Notes: generated from the letters alone by a model not told the origin. A stretch of DNA of 64,000 bases from Chamaelirium japonicum (GCA_947650365.1 OX393550.1:98266424-98330423), one strand, 5' to 3'. Positions 47,561-57,899 are shown, counted from the stretch's first letter. Numbers and translations are program-made.

Positions 47561-47906
47561 TTCTAGGTATTTCATGTGAGGATGAATGGAGAGGTATTTC
47601 TTGGTGTCATGTATTTATTTAATTTTTAATTTTAATTTTATTTTTATTTTAGTTTTATTTGTTGTTTCCTAATTTTCATGTTTTGCAGTTGGAAGCCCCT
47701 GTAGCCAGAATATGTGGCCTTGATACTCCCTTCCCCCTCGTCTACGAACCGTTCTATATGCCCACAAAGAACAAGGTTTGTAGATAATGTATCAGTGTGC
47801 AGAGGTCATTCGGTTTTCCCGATGGATGCATTCATGCGTCGCTACATTGACCTGGAAAATTCCTTTGCAGATCTTGGATGCAATCAAGGCAACAGTAAAT
47901 TATTAG
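19572..47906 (+). CDS. BCKDHB: Branched-chain 2-oxoacid dehydrogenase E1-beta subunit, mitochondrial
   Basis: With E1-alpha it forms the thiamine-diphosphate enzyme that decarboxylates the 2-oxoacids of Leu, Ile and Val in the mitochondrial matrix. Exons: 19572-19732, 34908-35019, 35293-35328, 35946-36005, 41077-41134, 41213-41310, 41548-41637, 41984-42052, 42122-42208, 44905-45000, 45091-45168, 47689-47775, 47871-47906; all phases join to 355 codons, matching plant homologues (about 352-358). The N-terminus is Arg-rich without acidic residues, as in a mitochondrial presequence. Family blocks are in order: [100 protein letters not shown]. Intron 4 has a GC donor. Intron 1 is 15.2 kb. No exon is broken, so the gene appears functional. 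Arabidopsis DIN4 is induced by darkness; regulation here is unknown. Confidence 0.95.
19733..20191 (+). other. Start of E1-beta intron 1, before the copia element
   Basis: After the GTGAGA donor, an AT-rich stretch with four short GAAAGAGTATAYA-like words at about 20010-20085. No other feature. Confidence 0.5.
20192..20367 (+). repeat. 5' LTR of copia element
   Basis: 176 bp, followed directly by primer-binding TGGTATCAAAGC at 20368, one base from the initiator-Met form TGGTATCAGAGC. Confidence 0.82.
21350..23130 (+). pseudogene. copia gag-protease-integrase remnant, plus arm
   Basis: Gag starts at ATG 21350 ([10 protein letters not shown]). A zinc knuckle [14 protein letters not shown] (C-x2-C-x4-H-x4-C) is coded near 22130-22170. 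A protease-region piece [10 protein letters not shown], a GAG-pre-integrase block ending [10 protein letters not shown], and integrase [22 protein letters not shown] follow. Many stops and frameshifts. Confidence 0.75.
23140..25345 (-). pseudogene. copia gag-protease-integrase remnant, inverted arm
   Basis: Minus-strand gag starts at ATG 25345 ([10 protein letters not shown]). Its knuckle [14 protein letters not shown] is coded near 24520-24560; the protease and GAG-pre-integrase block is at 23797-24213 ([10 protein letters not shown]). Integrase at 23657-23140 goes about 400 bp further than the plus arm ([20 protein letters not shown]). The arms differ at many sites, so the inversion or second insertion is not recent. 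Confidence 0.75.
25346..26324 (-). other. Inverted copia leader and LTR fragment
   Basis: Minus-strand counterpart of 20368-21349, rich in AGATCTG words. The LTR piece at about 26255-26330 reads GCCTAATGAGATGGTTATCC on the minus strand; its last part and the primer-binding site are deleted. Confidence 0.7.
26325..26560 (+). repeat. Third copia LTR end with primer-binding site and leader
   Basis: Plus-strand LTR end to 26437, then TGGTATCAGAGC at 26438-26449, then leader matching 20380-20500. It meets the inverted LTR head-to-head at about 26325 and is cut off at about 26560, where RT begins. Confidence 0.75.
26561..27443 (+). pseudogene. copia RT C-terminus and RNase H remnant
   Basis: Starts [20 protein letters not shown] (late RT), then YTADILS..., [12 protein letters not shown], a broken RNase H with [12 protein letters not shown] and SNEAEFRAM, and the DNRSA-like step before the tail. 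A purine tract CAGGGGGGC at 27434-27443 precedes the 3' LTR. Confidence 0.75.
27444..27652 (+). repeat. 3' LTR of copia element
   Basis: 209 bp, longer than the 5' LTR by a piece near 27505-27550 (CATTTGCATGATACTCCCCT). Confidence 0.82.
27723..27948 (-). mobile_element. tRNA-derived SINE with 16-bp target duplication
   Basis: Read on the minus strand it begins GCCTCCAATTGATAGCTCAG and contains TAGCTCAGTTGG (box A) and, about 40 bases on, GGTTCGAAT (box B), the internal RNA polymerase III promoter of tRNAs. The tRNA-like head is followed by a non-tRNA body with ATTCGCTCTCGCTCCATAG and a second GTTTCGATCC. AATTAGATCCATAGTT flanks both sides perfectly (27707-27722, 27949-27964). At 226 bp, with no acceptor stem, it is a SINE and not a working tRNA gene. 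It lies antisense to E1-beta in intron 1. Confidence 0.9.
27965..29353. other. Intron 1 segment without recognised feature
   Basis: AT-rich up to 28480, then moderately GC-rich, repeat-like DNA to 29340. No motif of a known element or exon was found. Confidence 0.4.
29354..29401. repeat. (GA)n microsatellite
   Basis: About 24 GA units within intron 1. Confidence 0.95.
29624..30775 (+). pseudogene. LINE ORF1 (DUF4283-type nucleic-acid-binding), N-terminally truncated
   Basis: In the frame of ATG 29918, reading is open back to 29624 and gives [35 protein letters not shown] and [13 protein letters not shown], then [19 protein letters not shown]. These are the landmarks of the DUF4283 region of plant L1 ORF1. 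A TAA at 29621-29623 and the missing first part of the domain show 5' truncation. The C-terminal half is hydrophilic and Pro-rich; no CCHC knuckle is seen. Confidence 0.75.
30825..34454 (+). pseudogene. LINE ORF2: endonuclease, reverse transcriptase, zf-RVT; one premature stop
   Basis: From ATG 30825 the frame has 1,210 codons with a single internal stop (TAG 31179-31181, codon 119). The AP-type endonuclease is at about residues 1-230 ([14 protein letters not shown], then GGDFNLTR and SDHSPI). The reverse transcriptase has [25 protein letters not shown] and the catalytic FADD at 32874-32885 (F at residue 684). The C-terminal zf-RVT domain (about residues 1018-1112) has [15 protein letters not shown] and CVLCG...HLFIHCPFS. 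Apart from the stop it looks full length, so the insertion is relatively young. Confidence 0.92.
39996..40062. repeat. Short near-perfect hairpin
   Basis: Arms 39996-40026 (CTTATTTACATATAATAACT...) and 40031-40062 (...GTTATTATATGTAAATAAG) pair almost fully around a 4-base loop GCGA. It could be a minimal inverted-repeat element. Confidence 0.75.
40330..40925 (+). mobile_element. Ty1/copia leader and gag remnant in intron 4
   Basis: ACTGGTATCTGATCAT near 40576 looks like a decayed copia primer-binding site. The following frames give [14 protein letters not shown], then [14 protein letters not shown] and [17 protein letters not shown], the plant copia gag N-terminal region. It resembles the 6.3-kb remnant. 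Confidence 0.65.
42209..44904 (+). other. E1-beta intron 9 (2.7 kb)
   Basis: Contains a repeat-like block at 42410-42545 (TGAACTATGCACCTCATTTC, GGTCCCTCTAC), a GT/GGT-rich stretch at 43080-43160, and a small foldback at 44052-44150. No exon recognised. Confidence 0.5.
44052..44150. mobile_element. Small foldback element
   Basis: ATTGTTTTAAAACTCAGTAA at the left and, inverted at the right, ATTGTTCAATAACTTGAAAC, with ACTCGGCTGAGCCGGG between. Looks like a short hAT-type MITE; no target duplication established. Confidence 0.45.
45169..47688 (+). other. E1-beta intron 11 (2.5 kb)
   Basis: Near 45463 it carries ACTAGTAAATACCCGTGCCC, a word I associate with a dispersed plant repeat, beside GC-rich GGCGGCCGCGGC. 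Otherwise unique AT-rich sequence and the compound microsatellite near its end. Confidence 0.45.
47474..47558. repeat. Compound (GT)n(GA)n microsatellite
   Basis: About 28 GT units then about 14 GA units, 130 bases before exon 12 of the E1-beta gene. Confidence 0.95.
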
Positions 47907-48125
47907 TGTGGAGTCGAGACCAATGATGAATCGTCTCTTTGTACACAGCCCTCTCGGTGCCTCAATGGAGATGAACTGCATCGCTACCGACGACCTCCCA
48001 AGTGTATTATTCGATTTGTCCAACATGTAAATGATGCCCTTCTTTTTCTTTTTTGGGTAATTTTTTTCCTTCCTGCTACTTTGTAGCTGATGAATTGATT
48101 CGTGATGAAATGGTTTACACTAATT

Positions 48126-48131
48126 AATAAA
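48126..48131 (+). terminator. Candidate polyadenylation signal of E1-beta gene
   Basis: AATAAA 220 bases after the stop at 47904-47906. Confidence 0.4.
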
Positions 48132-48179
48132 CGAAACTCGGTCATGAATGAAGGACTGGATTTTGATTTAATCATATCG

Positions 48180-48660
48180 ACAGGTGAATGGGCTGTAACT
48201 CAGCTGGTCCAACACGAACCCAACACAAGTCGGATTCGAATTTGGGCAAGCTTGAGATTTTACATGCATGGGTTGGGCTAGGGTTAAAAAGTCGCAAACC
48301 GATCCCAACTCGGGTTGGGATTGGGCAGAGGGGGCAACCCGGCTCAAGTAGTAGGATCTCATTTTTAAACTTTGATAAAATCATGCAAAGTGTACTTTGG
48401 TTAGTTCCGAGTAATTACCCTGTAACCCGATCTAAAGCGTGACCTTCCATTTTGATCAGACAAATGATCTGTTGATTATGGATATATCTTCAACCCCACT
48501 CGTCAAATCTGACCTATATGGCCAAGTCAAGTCGACCTTGGGTTGGGCTTGGGCTAGTGAACTTATGAAACTACGAGTGAGCTGGGATTGAGCAGAGGGT
48601 CCAACCCATCTGGTTGGGGTTGGGTTGACCCCTCAACCAGTCCGAGTTGCTGCCCCAATT
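48180..48660. mobile_element. Possible hAT-like element remnants
   Basis: Many GGGTTGGG / CCAACCC words around AACCCAACACAAGTCGG and CCAACTCGGGTTGGGATTGG, the style of plant nonautonomous hAT elements. Ends and target duplication were not found. Confidence 0.35.
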
Positions 48661-50280
48661 ATGACTGATGTAAATGATACTGAGTTCCTGCAGGACTCTT
48701 GGCAATTAGTAAACTGCAGCCGAAACATGGCTGTGAGGACTGACAAGAAGGGGAGTGGAAACTGCAGGGAGGCAGACGGTGGCTGCCGTCAGGCGACTGA
48801 GAACAACTGGGAGCCGAAACATTTCGGGGCAAAAAACTCCCTGGGGTGCCAAGAGAGAAGTTCTGGGTGTGCAAGAATTCCCACCAAAAATAAAAACCAA
48901 ATGAGGAAATCTTCAGGGGGCTACCTTCATGCCCTCATGCAGAGTGTGTCCAAAACTGACACCCAAATTAAGGGAAAATAGCACAGAACTCTGATGAACA
49001 AAATCATAATATTGCCCTAACTATGTGACTACACAAAGTTGCACATGCTGAAGTTTATCAACAGAAGAAAAAAAGAGTCAGAATAACAGCTTTGTTATCA
49101 GTCTCTTGGAACACAGTCAAGTCACAAACTGTTTATTCTCTAACAGTCTACTCCTGGGTTGCCACGATCTCGACAAGGCTCGTGACAAACTCCTACAAAC
49201 AGCTCAAAATCCCCAGAACACTGTCGGAGATCACGCTGACGAATCCCTCCCTCGTTAACTTCCGGGGCGCTCTTTTTTTTTCTGTACACAGTCGAGAGTT
49301 TATAGCGTTAGCAGTAGATCCACTGAGAAGCTCTCCACCCAGCGCCACTGTCTTGAAATGCTCTGCTCACAGGACGACAACACAGCGAAATCTGTTAGTT
49401 GTGCAAGGACTATGAGCATAGCTTTACCAAAACATTTTCCTAATTTAATCTCGAGCCGATGGGATTTATTCAAAGAGAATCAAGAATTGTCATTGATTCA
49501 AACAGTACATAGCAGTCTATATACTATTACATCCGTAGGTAGACAAGTCGTTTCCGGAGAAGTCCCTGCAAAGAAGCAACTTTTCTCGAAACAAATAAAA
49601 TATATATAAAGCTCAAAAGAAAGGCCCAACAGGGAAGCAAAGGGAGACGATCATCAAGAGATCGGAGATCCAATGTGGTACCGATTCAATGTTACAGTTG
49701 TGAAACATGTGCAATAGACATAATGGCACGATCCTAACAAGTCATACGCAATCAAGGAGACCGAAGGATGCCAAGCAGCAAAAAAAAGGTCTGAACCAGA
49801 AAAGCTGAAAATGCTAATGGTTTGTCATTGCCGATAATTCATGTATCGGCACACCTACAAACTAATACCTATCTAATTGTTGAGATTCTCCACCGGTTTA
49901 GTCCACATCGGGCCGCTTGATATACACACTGTGGACCACCCCTTACTCAGAGGGGCATCAATTTTGCAACAAAGAAGTCGTAGAGGGTCATAACTATATA
50001 GTAAAAGAAATTTAAATTCGGTCTTAACCAAAAAAATTCGAAAAAAATAAAAAATCAAAATTGTGGCAGATTTATGTGCACCTTGGAGATCATTTTAGGA
50101 GTTTGGACTGTGGCATAAGGGAGGTATTTGTATTTCTAGATAGAGCATCAATTTGGAAGACAATGAAATATACAAAGCAGATGTGATCCAAGGAAGGCAG
50201 GGCTGAGTTATGTTGGATGCTTCAAGGCTCAAACGGAAGTCTGCATTTATGTTTGTAAATTGTGTTGTTTTAATATGTCC
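48661..50280. other. Spacer between convergent E1-beta and TBP genes
   Basis: No recognised gene. 49090-49610 has LTR-like character and 49880-49960 contains TAGTCCACATCGGG, a phrase common near plant LTR ends, but no paired repeat was found. The last 200-400 bases are probably TBP 3' UTR. Confidence 0.4.
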
Positions 50281-52030
50281 TTATAAAACAATTATAACTT
50301 TATAAGAAATACAGATCATGCATATTAGGCTATCGTCATACCATTGCTGGCTTTTCCTGAATTCTGTGAGGACTGGATATATATTCTCGAAGGCAGTGTA
50401 TGTCTCATCTCTCACCTGAAATTGAGACCAAAGAGATCGGTTAGCCGAGACGGAATTAACACACAAAATGCAGAGTGTGATGAACTTTCACCTTAGCTCC
50501 CGTAAGAACAATCTTGCCAGAGACGAAAATGAGTAGCACAATTTTTGGTTGTTTCATTCGATAGATCAGACCAGGAAAGAGTTCTGGTTCATACTGTTAG
50601 AAACAGATAACAAGAAGATATGCTCAGATTAAGAAATATTATTAGAAAGCCAGCATAAGATGCCAATATAATATAAGCAAGACAAGTACTCGGTAGATCT
50701 TCCAAGAGGGGAGATGAGATAGAAAATGTTCTAAGTTTCTAACAAAGTCGGTAGCGACCATCAACCTTGATTCAGAAGAAACCAAGTGGGCATGTTGGAA
50801 ACTTATAATAGGAGATGGCTTCTACAGCAAAGCAGAAACCTTGTTCTTACATCAGTCATCTGATCTTAATCAGAGTGGATAGAAGATTAACTATATATTC
50901 GTTTCAGGCTTGCTATTCTTACAGCTATTGAACGGACAAACCAATCACTCACCACAAATAGATGGAAAGAAAATCAAAAGAAAGGGAAAGAAGCAAATGT
51001 AATACCGTAAAGATTAAAGACAAGTTGTGTATCTACCGCAGATTATGTTCAAGCGCATAAAATTCTAACTTACGCTAGAGAAAGCACCATGAGAATATGC
51101 AAGGCCCTCAAGTCTTATGGGAAATTTGACATCACACGAACCGACGATGTTTTGAATCTTAAAATCCTGGTGATCACATCAAAATATTAGATGGTGATAT
51201 ATTAAAATGAAAATGTTCACACAGCAGACAAGTTTCGACAAAATGCCAATTGACGAAAAGACCGATGTAACTACTTACCTTAAATTTAGCTGGAAAACCA
51301 AGCTTTTGAATTATACGAGCATACTAAAATAATCAAAGGTACAATGTTAGATAAGAATTTTAGCAGCTACACCATAATGTCGCTTATTGGAATTAACGAA
51401 GTTAAACTGCAAATACATTAAAACACTGAATGCGTAAGCACCAAGTGAGATTAGGAACATCTCACTGTTATCAAATACCTTCCGAGCCGCAAGTTTTGAT
51501 TGTTGCTCGCTCTTTGCTCCTGTACAAACCTGATGAAAGAGCTCAAGTTCAAAGTTAGGGAACAATGACAATTCCAAAATTGAAGGTTTACATTCGAGCT
51601 AAATCCAACCGCTACACGAAATCAAAGTGAACAATGATATGATTTCAAAAAATGAAGTGTTACATATTTGAGGCAGTGTTCTAAAAAGCGGCCTAGGCGG
51701 CCGCCTAGGTGCTAGAAGGCCCCCCACCGCCTAGCCTAATCCTAGACGGTGCAGAAAAGCAACCCGGGCCTCTAGGCGAGATTTGACGACGGTCCTAGGC
51801 GGATCTAAGCGGGGCTAGGCGGCCGCCTAGGCGAGCCTAGGAACTAGAACGTGTATAGATGCTATTCTATTATTGATAATCATAAATTTATGATTTGGAA
51901 TGTACTAAAATTATGGATATTATGATATTATCATGCTTGTTTTTTTGTTCTTGTTAATCTTGAATTTATGACTATGTAAATGATACATGCTCTATAAAAT
52001 AATATTTAGGATAATCTTGAATTTATAGTA

Positions 52031-52099
<69 letters not shown>

Positions 52100-53254
52100 A
52101 TCAAAATAATTAAAAAAAGCAAAAACACCTAGGCGCTAGAAGGTCCCCCATCGCCCGACTAGCGCCTAGTGCTTTTTAGAACATTGATTTGAGTTGAATC
52201 AAACATGCGTCAAACTACCCTCCGTGTTCAACCATTACATTGTTATACCAGACTGATTGCAAGGATATACTGGGCTAAAGCTAACTGACGACGATATACT
52301 GGGCTGAAGCTAACTGAGGACCTTTGTGTGTCAGTAATAACAAATCATGATGTGTTGCTTCATAAACAAATTCCATGAATGTAACAAGGAAGAATTGAAG
52401 TGAAACAACATGACACACTCGAGACTGTAGGGCAGAGATTTTCAGGGACTTCGAATTGAGAGGGTTTAACCTAGACTTTCAATTTAGTTTAACAAAGGGA
52501 GTTTGGAATCTGGATAGTCTCACCAGGTCCTATGCAAGGCAGGCCAAAACACCTCATTTGGGCAAAAAGAACCCCTGCTAATGAGGATTCACCTGTCAAC
52601 ATAAGGGGATGGATGTGGAAACAACCAACAACTGATGTTAGAGCATCTCCAATGGGCTCGCGATACATTCTCTTTTGCCAACATGTGGAACCAATTTCCC
52701 AAAATTTCCCTCCAAAAGGGCTGCTATCACGCTCTTTATTATAAGGTCGCCCAACCGAGCTCCTCAAATGTAGCGAGCATCTACAGCTCCCTATTCTCTA
52801 TGGGGCCCACAACATGACAACAAACATGCGGGTTGCATATGGGCTTTGTTGTCACAAGATTGACTAGAGAAAAAGGCCATCGCAGCTCCGGAAAAATCAC
52901 ATATACTCTTTTACCAAGCCGTAATGAGCCCAACTCACTGAAGGTTGATGGAAGAAATCGGACGGTTGTTTGGCCAAACCCACTTTTTCCATACTTTTGG
53001 TAGTCGGTTTGAAAAAGCTAAACGTAGGGAGTCTCTTGGTCGCTATGTTACCAAAAACTCTGATTTTTTTAATAAGTCATGATTAAAACACGAGTTATTC
53101 AATAAACGTTTGCTACATAACCTTCCCAATTTTTTCAAAAAGTCGCGATTTTATGAAAAAGTCATGATTTTCACATTTTAGTCCCGATTTAAGCGTTTTA
53201 ATATCGATTAATTGCGTTTTAATCCCGTCATGTACTGCTCAAAAAACCTGTTGA

Positions 53255-53326
<72 letters not shown>

Positions 53327-56300
53327 AATTCTATCATTTGTTTCCCGACTCTTTTTTGACTTTTTCCAGTTTTTTCCAACTTCTCCCCTAGCCAATTTTT
53401 TTTCCGAGTTCCGACTTGGTAACTATGGTCTTGGTCGCACCACTTTAAAAACATTCCGTATTTTTTAAAAAAGAGCCATTTCTGCATAAAATTAGGGAAA
53501 GAATAGAGGACTTTTGGAAACACAAAAATCAAAATTTCATCGGTTGTCTTCCCCGGGTCTCTTTACCACACAACCTTAAGATAAATCCATCAAACTTTAA
53601 TACATCGGAAAATTTAAGTAAGATCACAGAAGCATCCAACCCAGTGTTGTCAATAGGAAGGCCTCCAAATAATGAATTGTTCTCTAAATAAAGTTGGCGA
53701 CAAAGAGCTAAAAAGTGCTGCAGTTTTCTTCTTAAAATAGTTCATAAGAAAAGTTGGCCATGTCATGGGAAACGTCCCAAAGGACACCATTGGGAGAAAG
53801 CTTCAAGGGCAAGCTCAATTTCCTAATATACCAATACCAAATATAAAGGCATACAACTGGATATGGTCACCTACGAGCTGCGGGTGAGAATACTAAATAA
53901 TAGAAAGAAATATACACGTAGGGAAAAAGATATAAATGAGAGTTAATATATTTCGATATCGCTCTTCAAACTCATGGTGGGATACCATGTAGCGTTTGTA
54001 TAGGAGTAAAAGTGCAAGGCTAACTAGCAAGCAAGTCGACTAGAGAACGGCCGCCGACAGTAAGCAGGCCAATCGGGGAACCCATCGAAGCTACAATCAG
54101 ACCGACCGAGGAACATATTAACCTACAAGCCAACCGACTTAAAATAGATCACCAGACTGATATCACGAACTCCCACGCCTAGAAAAAAATGAAAGAGTAC
54201 ATCGATCGACAACAAAGGAGGAACACTGAGAGGCAACGTGCAACTAAGCGATAGAGTTGGTGGCCAAAGTGCTGAAACAACACATGGCCACGATCCACCC
54301 AGGGTAAGGCATCTTCACTAATGTTGATGGCTAAGAATGCCACGGAACAATTTTCGCAATAGAGAACCACGAAAAGGTCCTCTAGCAAAGGCAACTTCCA
54401 GTAAAGTGCGACTCAACGAAGGGCGACAAGTCGACAACGCATCTGGAAGCAAGTGGACACTCAAGGAAACAAGCACAAATGGAGGCAAGCACATTCTCGA
54501 GTATAAAAAAAGGCACGGATGTAGGGAAAGAAGAGCAAAGTATGGCTCATTGAAGAGCGACAATTCGACTAGTGAAAAGTAAAGTGCAACCAATGAATAG
54601 CTACAATGCGGCTAGTGAAATGGCAAAAGGGAGAAGCACAGAGGGAAGAAATATGAAAGGCCAAGCGTGCAAGAAACACAGGGTGAAGGCTTGTGAAGGG
54701 CAAAGCAAACCCAAACTGATGTAAGTGCAAGTTCGTTAAGCTCGAGGCTGAACAAATGGCGAGCGGAGCCACTTCCTCCATTTAATGCCTCTTGAACATC
54801 CCTCGAATGTAACAAATCTACATGCAGTTGTTGGAGTGAAGATAGAAGATTGCACCATATTGTAGAGCCCACTATTGGAAATAAGAAGTTGTTGCGACAA
54901 CTAGGACAGATAAGTAGCAAGAGGGAGGGGAAACAACAACAAGCAACATGAAGCAAGACAAATACAAGGGATGAAACACTGCAGAGACTCCGGGAAGCAC
55001 CTGTAACAGAGGTGCATCATGGGGCTAATGATGATGAGTTCAGTTGGACAAGTGAAGAAGAGATTACTTGGACGCGCAAAAATGAACAATTTTGTCTTCT
55101 TCGTGATGTAAACAATTTAAATTTATATAAATAGATGGTGATTATCAAGCTTTTTCTAGTTTACTGACATTCCACATTGGTTATTATGGTCCATGCAGGC
55201 TTACTATGTGTTTGGTGTGTTTTATTCAAACAATTCATGTAAATATGTATGCACAATTATAAAAGACTTAAATTTAAAATTAAAAAAAAAACTACAAACT
55301 ACCCTTTTTTACCGTTTCGAAAATTTTCCACAATTTCGATTGAAATTTCAGGTTTCAATTTGGACCGAATCCAGACACAGAATCGAAGTTTAAAACCATG
55401 CTCATATCCCCTCTTCTCTCCACTCTCAGTCTTACCTAACACAAATATGATGAAGAAAAAAGAAAGGAAATTATAACCTATAAGTATCTCCAAAGTCAAT
55501 TCCTCAAATAAATGAATGGAGAATCTCTGAAGTAAAGCAGCTAAATACGACAATTGATGAATTAGAATATCAGTGAAAGACAAGGAAATTTATCGTGTTT
55601 GTGAGCATAAGTCAAACGAAGTAATAGGTTCATCAAATCTAGTAACAATTGTCTAACAAAAAAGATAAATATAGCTAGAAAATTGCATGTGTAGCCCAAA
55701 CACGTGTAGCAAGAACGACTCACCATTTTGCCAGATGCGAATATCAATGCTGTGGTTTTTGGTTCTCTTATTCTCATGATAACTGCAGCAAAACGCTACA
55801 AAAGCAAGGAGAAGAAGATAGTTAAGAAAAAAAACATTGGTTATCTTAAATTACCTTTGTGCAAGGAAAAATCAAACTGCAAATAAAAGTTGCAGTTCAA
55901 AAAGATAGATAAAAAAATGCTATATGACATGGTTTTCAAACAATGCTAACCCAGACACTAAAAGATTCAAGAAAGTGAAAAAAAATCCAATTATCATTGA
56001 ACTTTTCAGCTAAACTTACAACATTATAGTTATTTCTACAAAATACTAAGCAATATCGATTTTATGCACAAGGCACATCCAACTTTAGAAATTTTTTCTT
56101 GTGTATCCTTGTTCAAAATACTGAACCACAAGCCAACCAGACAATAAACAAAAGGTAACTTCACTTTAACAATCACAACACGAGAAAAGATAACAATCAA
56201 ATACAGATGATAAAATACCGAACCACATGCCAATCAGACAATAAACAAAAGGTAACTTCACTTTAACAATCACAACATGAGAATTGGTTACATACCTTGG

Positions 56301-57304
56301 GATTGTACTCAGCATTACGGGCTTGCAGGGCAATCGCTTTAAGGTCCAATTTGCAGTCCAAATTAACAGTTGAGACAATATTCCTAGACATTCAACAAAC
56401 AAACCAAAAGTTATGGTCACTCAAATGTGAAAAGACAAGTACGCACATGATCAGATTCCATTCACGTCTTATAACATTGTCCCAAAAAAAAACGAGGAAA
56501 GCGTTGGAAGGAAGCAACTCAGTCTTTCTCAAATTTAAATCAGGTTAATGACAGGAGCAAAGCTCTTGCAACTTAATAATACAACAACGACAACAAGCAC
56601 ACCACAGCATTGATTTTCATATTTCAATGTCCATGTGTTGTTAGACAACTCATGAATGTTAGCATGTCCATTGGATGATAAGGTTACATCCAAGGCACAA
56701 AAAATCAAAAAAATTCCCAAGATTTCATGAAATATTTAGTGAAATATCGCGATATTTAGGTATATTTTGTGAAATATGTTGTTTTTTCAGGGGGTAGAAA
56801 TGATGGTCGAAATCGATATTTCTAACCTTTTACATCTTTCCAGATGTCACCCATAGTACATTAGAAATTGTATATGCTTAAACAGAACAGAGCCAGTTCA
56901 TAACCCTTATTACGGAATTTTTTAAAAAAAACAATAATAAATATTGGAGACAGATGCTTAAATGTGGGAAAATAAAACAATGGACGTTGATTACAGTAAA
57001 AAAGACCATCCCAAAAGGAACTCTCATGCCCATTTACATAATACTGAGGTCCCCAACCTTACCCATCACAAATATACCAAATAAAGAGTAGCCCACCTTT
57101 TTTTTTTTAAAGGAAAAGAACATTGTGACCATACCCCGCCTCCAACAGCTCGATTGAGATCTTTCTTGGTTCATCAAAAAATAAATAAAAAAAAATCTGA
57201 GAAGAGACAGGGGAGAGGGCAACTTACTGGAGGGTGGGAATAATGCCCGACGGATGCTTGGATAAATCAACCGGCTGGCTCCCCTCCAAACCTTGATCGG
57301 CCAT
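50281..57304 (-). CDS. TBP: TATA-binding protein (TBP)
   Basis: General transcription factor that binds and bends TATA DNA as part of TFIID. Minus-strand exons in order: 57304-57228 ([23 protein letters not shown]), 56383-56296, 55795-55724, 51529-51479, 51323-51279, 51166-51074, 50593-50492, 50415-50281. All junctions are GT-AG and in phase. Residues 1-200 match plant TBP throughout: [74 protein letters not shown], then the second half-repeat [19 protein letters not shown] and [16 protein letters not shown]. Plant TBPs normally stop at ..RK.QQ or ..QQW; here the frame runs 20 residues past QQ to TAA 50281-50283. The 4.2-kb third intron holds a hAT element. Confidence 0.95.
51674..52186. mobile_element. 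513-bp nonautonomous hAT-like element in TBP intron
   Basis: Ends CAGTGTTCTAAAAAGC and (right end, reverse complement) CAATGTTCTAAAAAGC. The flanks ATTTGAGG (51666-51673) and ATTTGAGT (52187-52194) agree at 7 of 8 bases. Subterminal CGCCTAGG/CCTAGGCG words are repeated and inverted, and a long (TA)n lies inside. Confidence 0.82.
52031..52093. repeat. (TA)n microsatellite inside the hAT-like element
   Basis: About 30 uninterrupted TA units, then TTATAATATC. Confidence 0.95.
52195..55723 (-). other. Rest of TBP intron 3
   Basis: At about 52644 GAGCATCTCCAATGGG resembles a common plant MITE end, without a partner. 53259-53321 is (TA)n. 53940-55080 is repeat-like with no coding motif. No exon recognised. 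Confidence 0.5.
53259..53321. repeat. (TA)n microsatellite
   Basis: About 31 TA units. Confidence 0.95.
56122..56284. repeat. 97-bp-period tandem duplication in TBP intron 2
   Basis: Units 56122-56186 and 56219-56284 share AACAAAAGGTAACTTCACTT and TAACAATCACAACAYGAGAA. The second copy ends 11 bases from exon 2. Confidence 0.85.
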
Positions 57305-57660
57305 GTATCCCCTTCCACGATCCCCTCACCCAATCAACTACAGAATCGGTGCAATTCTCCACAGATTTAAGTCTAATTTAATCTTTTATTGTACAAAAAA
57401 AATAAAAATCTCTCGTCCTCTAGTCCAAAAGGGTGATTTCACGCTGAAAAACCAGAGATCTGCTGATGAGAAAGCGGCTGATGGGTTCCGATCAAGAGGC
57501 TTTCCCCCTCGACCGGAAGCTGCGAAGGAGCAGACAACCAGGGATCTCAAGCGGAGGAGGGCGGAGCGACGGATCCAGCGGTCTCCGCACCAAATCCGAC
57601 GATTCCTCCTCGAGATCTAGGGTTTGGAAGGAATCGGGAGCGGAGGGGAGTGAGATCGAG
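57305..57660 (-). promoter_or_regulatory. TBP 5' UTR, possibly with a leader intron
   Basis: GC-rich leader from about 57660 to 57440, then AT-rich to 57350, then GATTCTGTAG (a good acceptor) just before the ATG. A leader intron is likely but its donor cannot be chosen. Confidence 0.5.
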
Positions 57661-57682
57661 CGGGAAACGGAGGGAGGGTTGG

Positions 57683-57722
57683 ATTTATAGAGGAGCTGAT
57701 TTCAAAAGCGGTGTCTTTTATA
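57683..57722 (-). promoter_or_regulatory. Two TATA motifs of the TBP promoter
   Basis: Minus-strand TATAAAAG at 57722-57715 and TATAAAT at 57689-57683, 33 bases apart, with pyrimidine-rich sequence between and after. Either or both could set transcription start sites at about 57690 and 57655. Confidence 0.6.
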
Positions 57723-57787
57723 GAGAAGGAGTTGAGATCTGGAGGCAAAGGGAGAGAGGATCTTTAGGGTTTCGTTTGGTCGGGAAG

Positions 57788-57790
<3 letters not shown>

Positions 57791-57820
<30 letters not shown>
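57791..57820. repeat. (GA)n microsatellite near TBP promoter
   Basis: About 15 units, some 70 bases upstream of the distal TATA motif; read as (CT)n on the TBP strand. Confidence 0.95.
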
Positions 57821-57899
57821 CGGGGGGGTGGGGGGGCGGGGTTTTCTATCGGGGACTTTGGTATTTATTCTTGTCCACCGGCTGGGGACGATTTCATCA

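Noticed and set aside
48625..48981. 118-codon plus-strand open frame
   Set aside because: No domain, begins in repeat-like G-rich DNA, and lies in the spacer of two convergent genes.
52639..52860. A second MITE starting GAGCATCTCCAATGGG in TBP intron 3
   Set aside because: Only one end is visible and no target duplication could be set, so it was only mentioned in the intron note.
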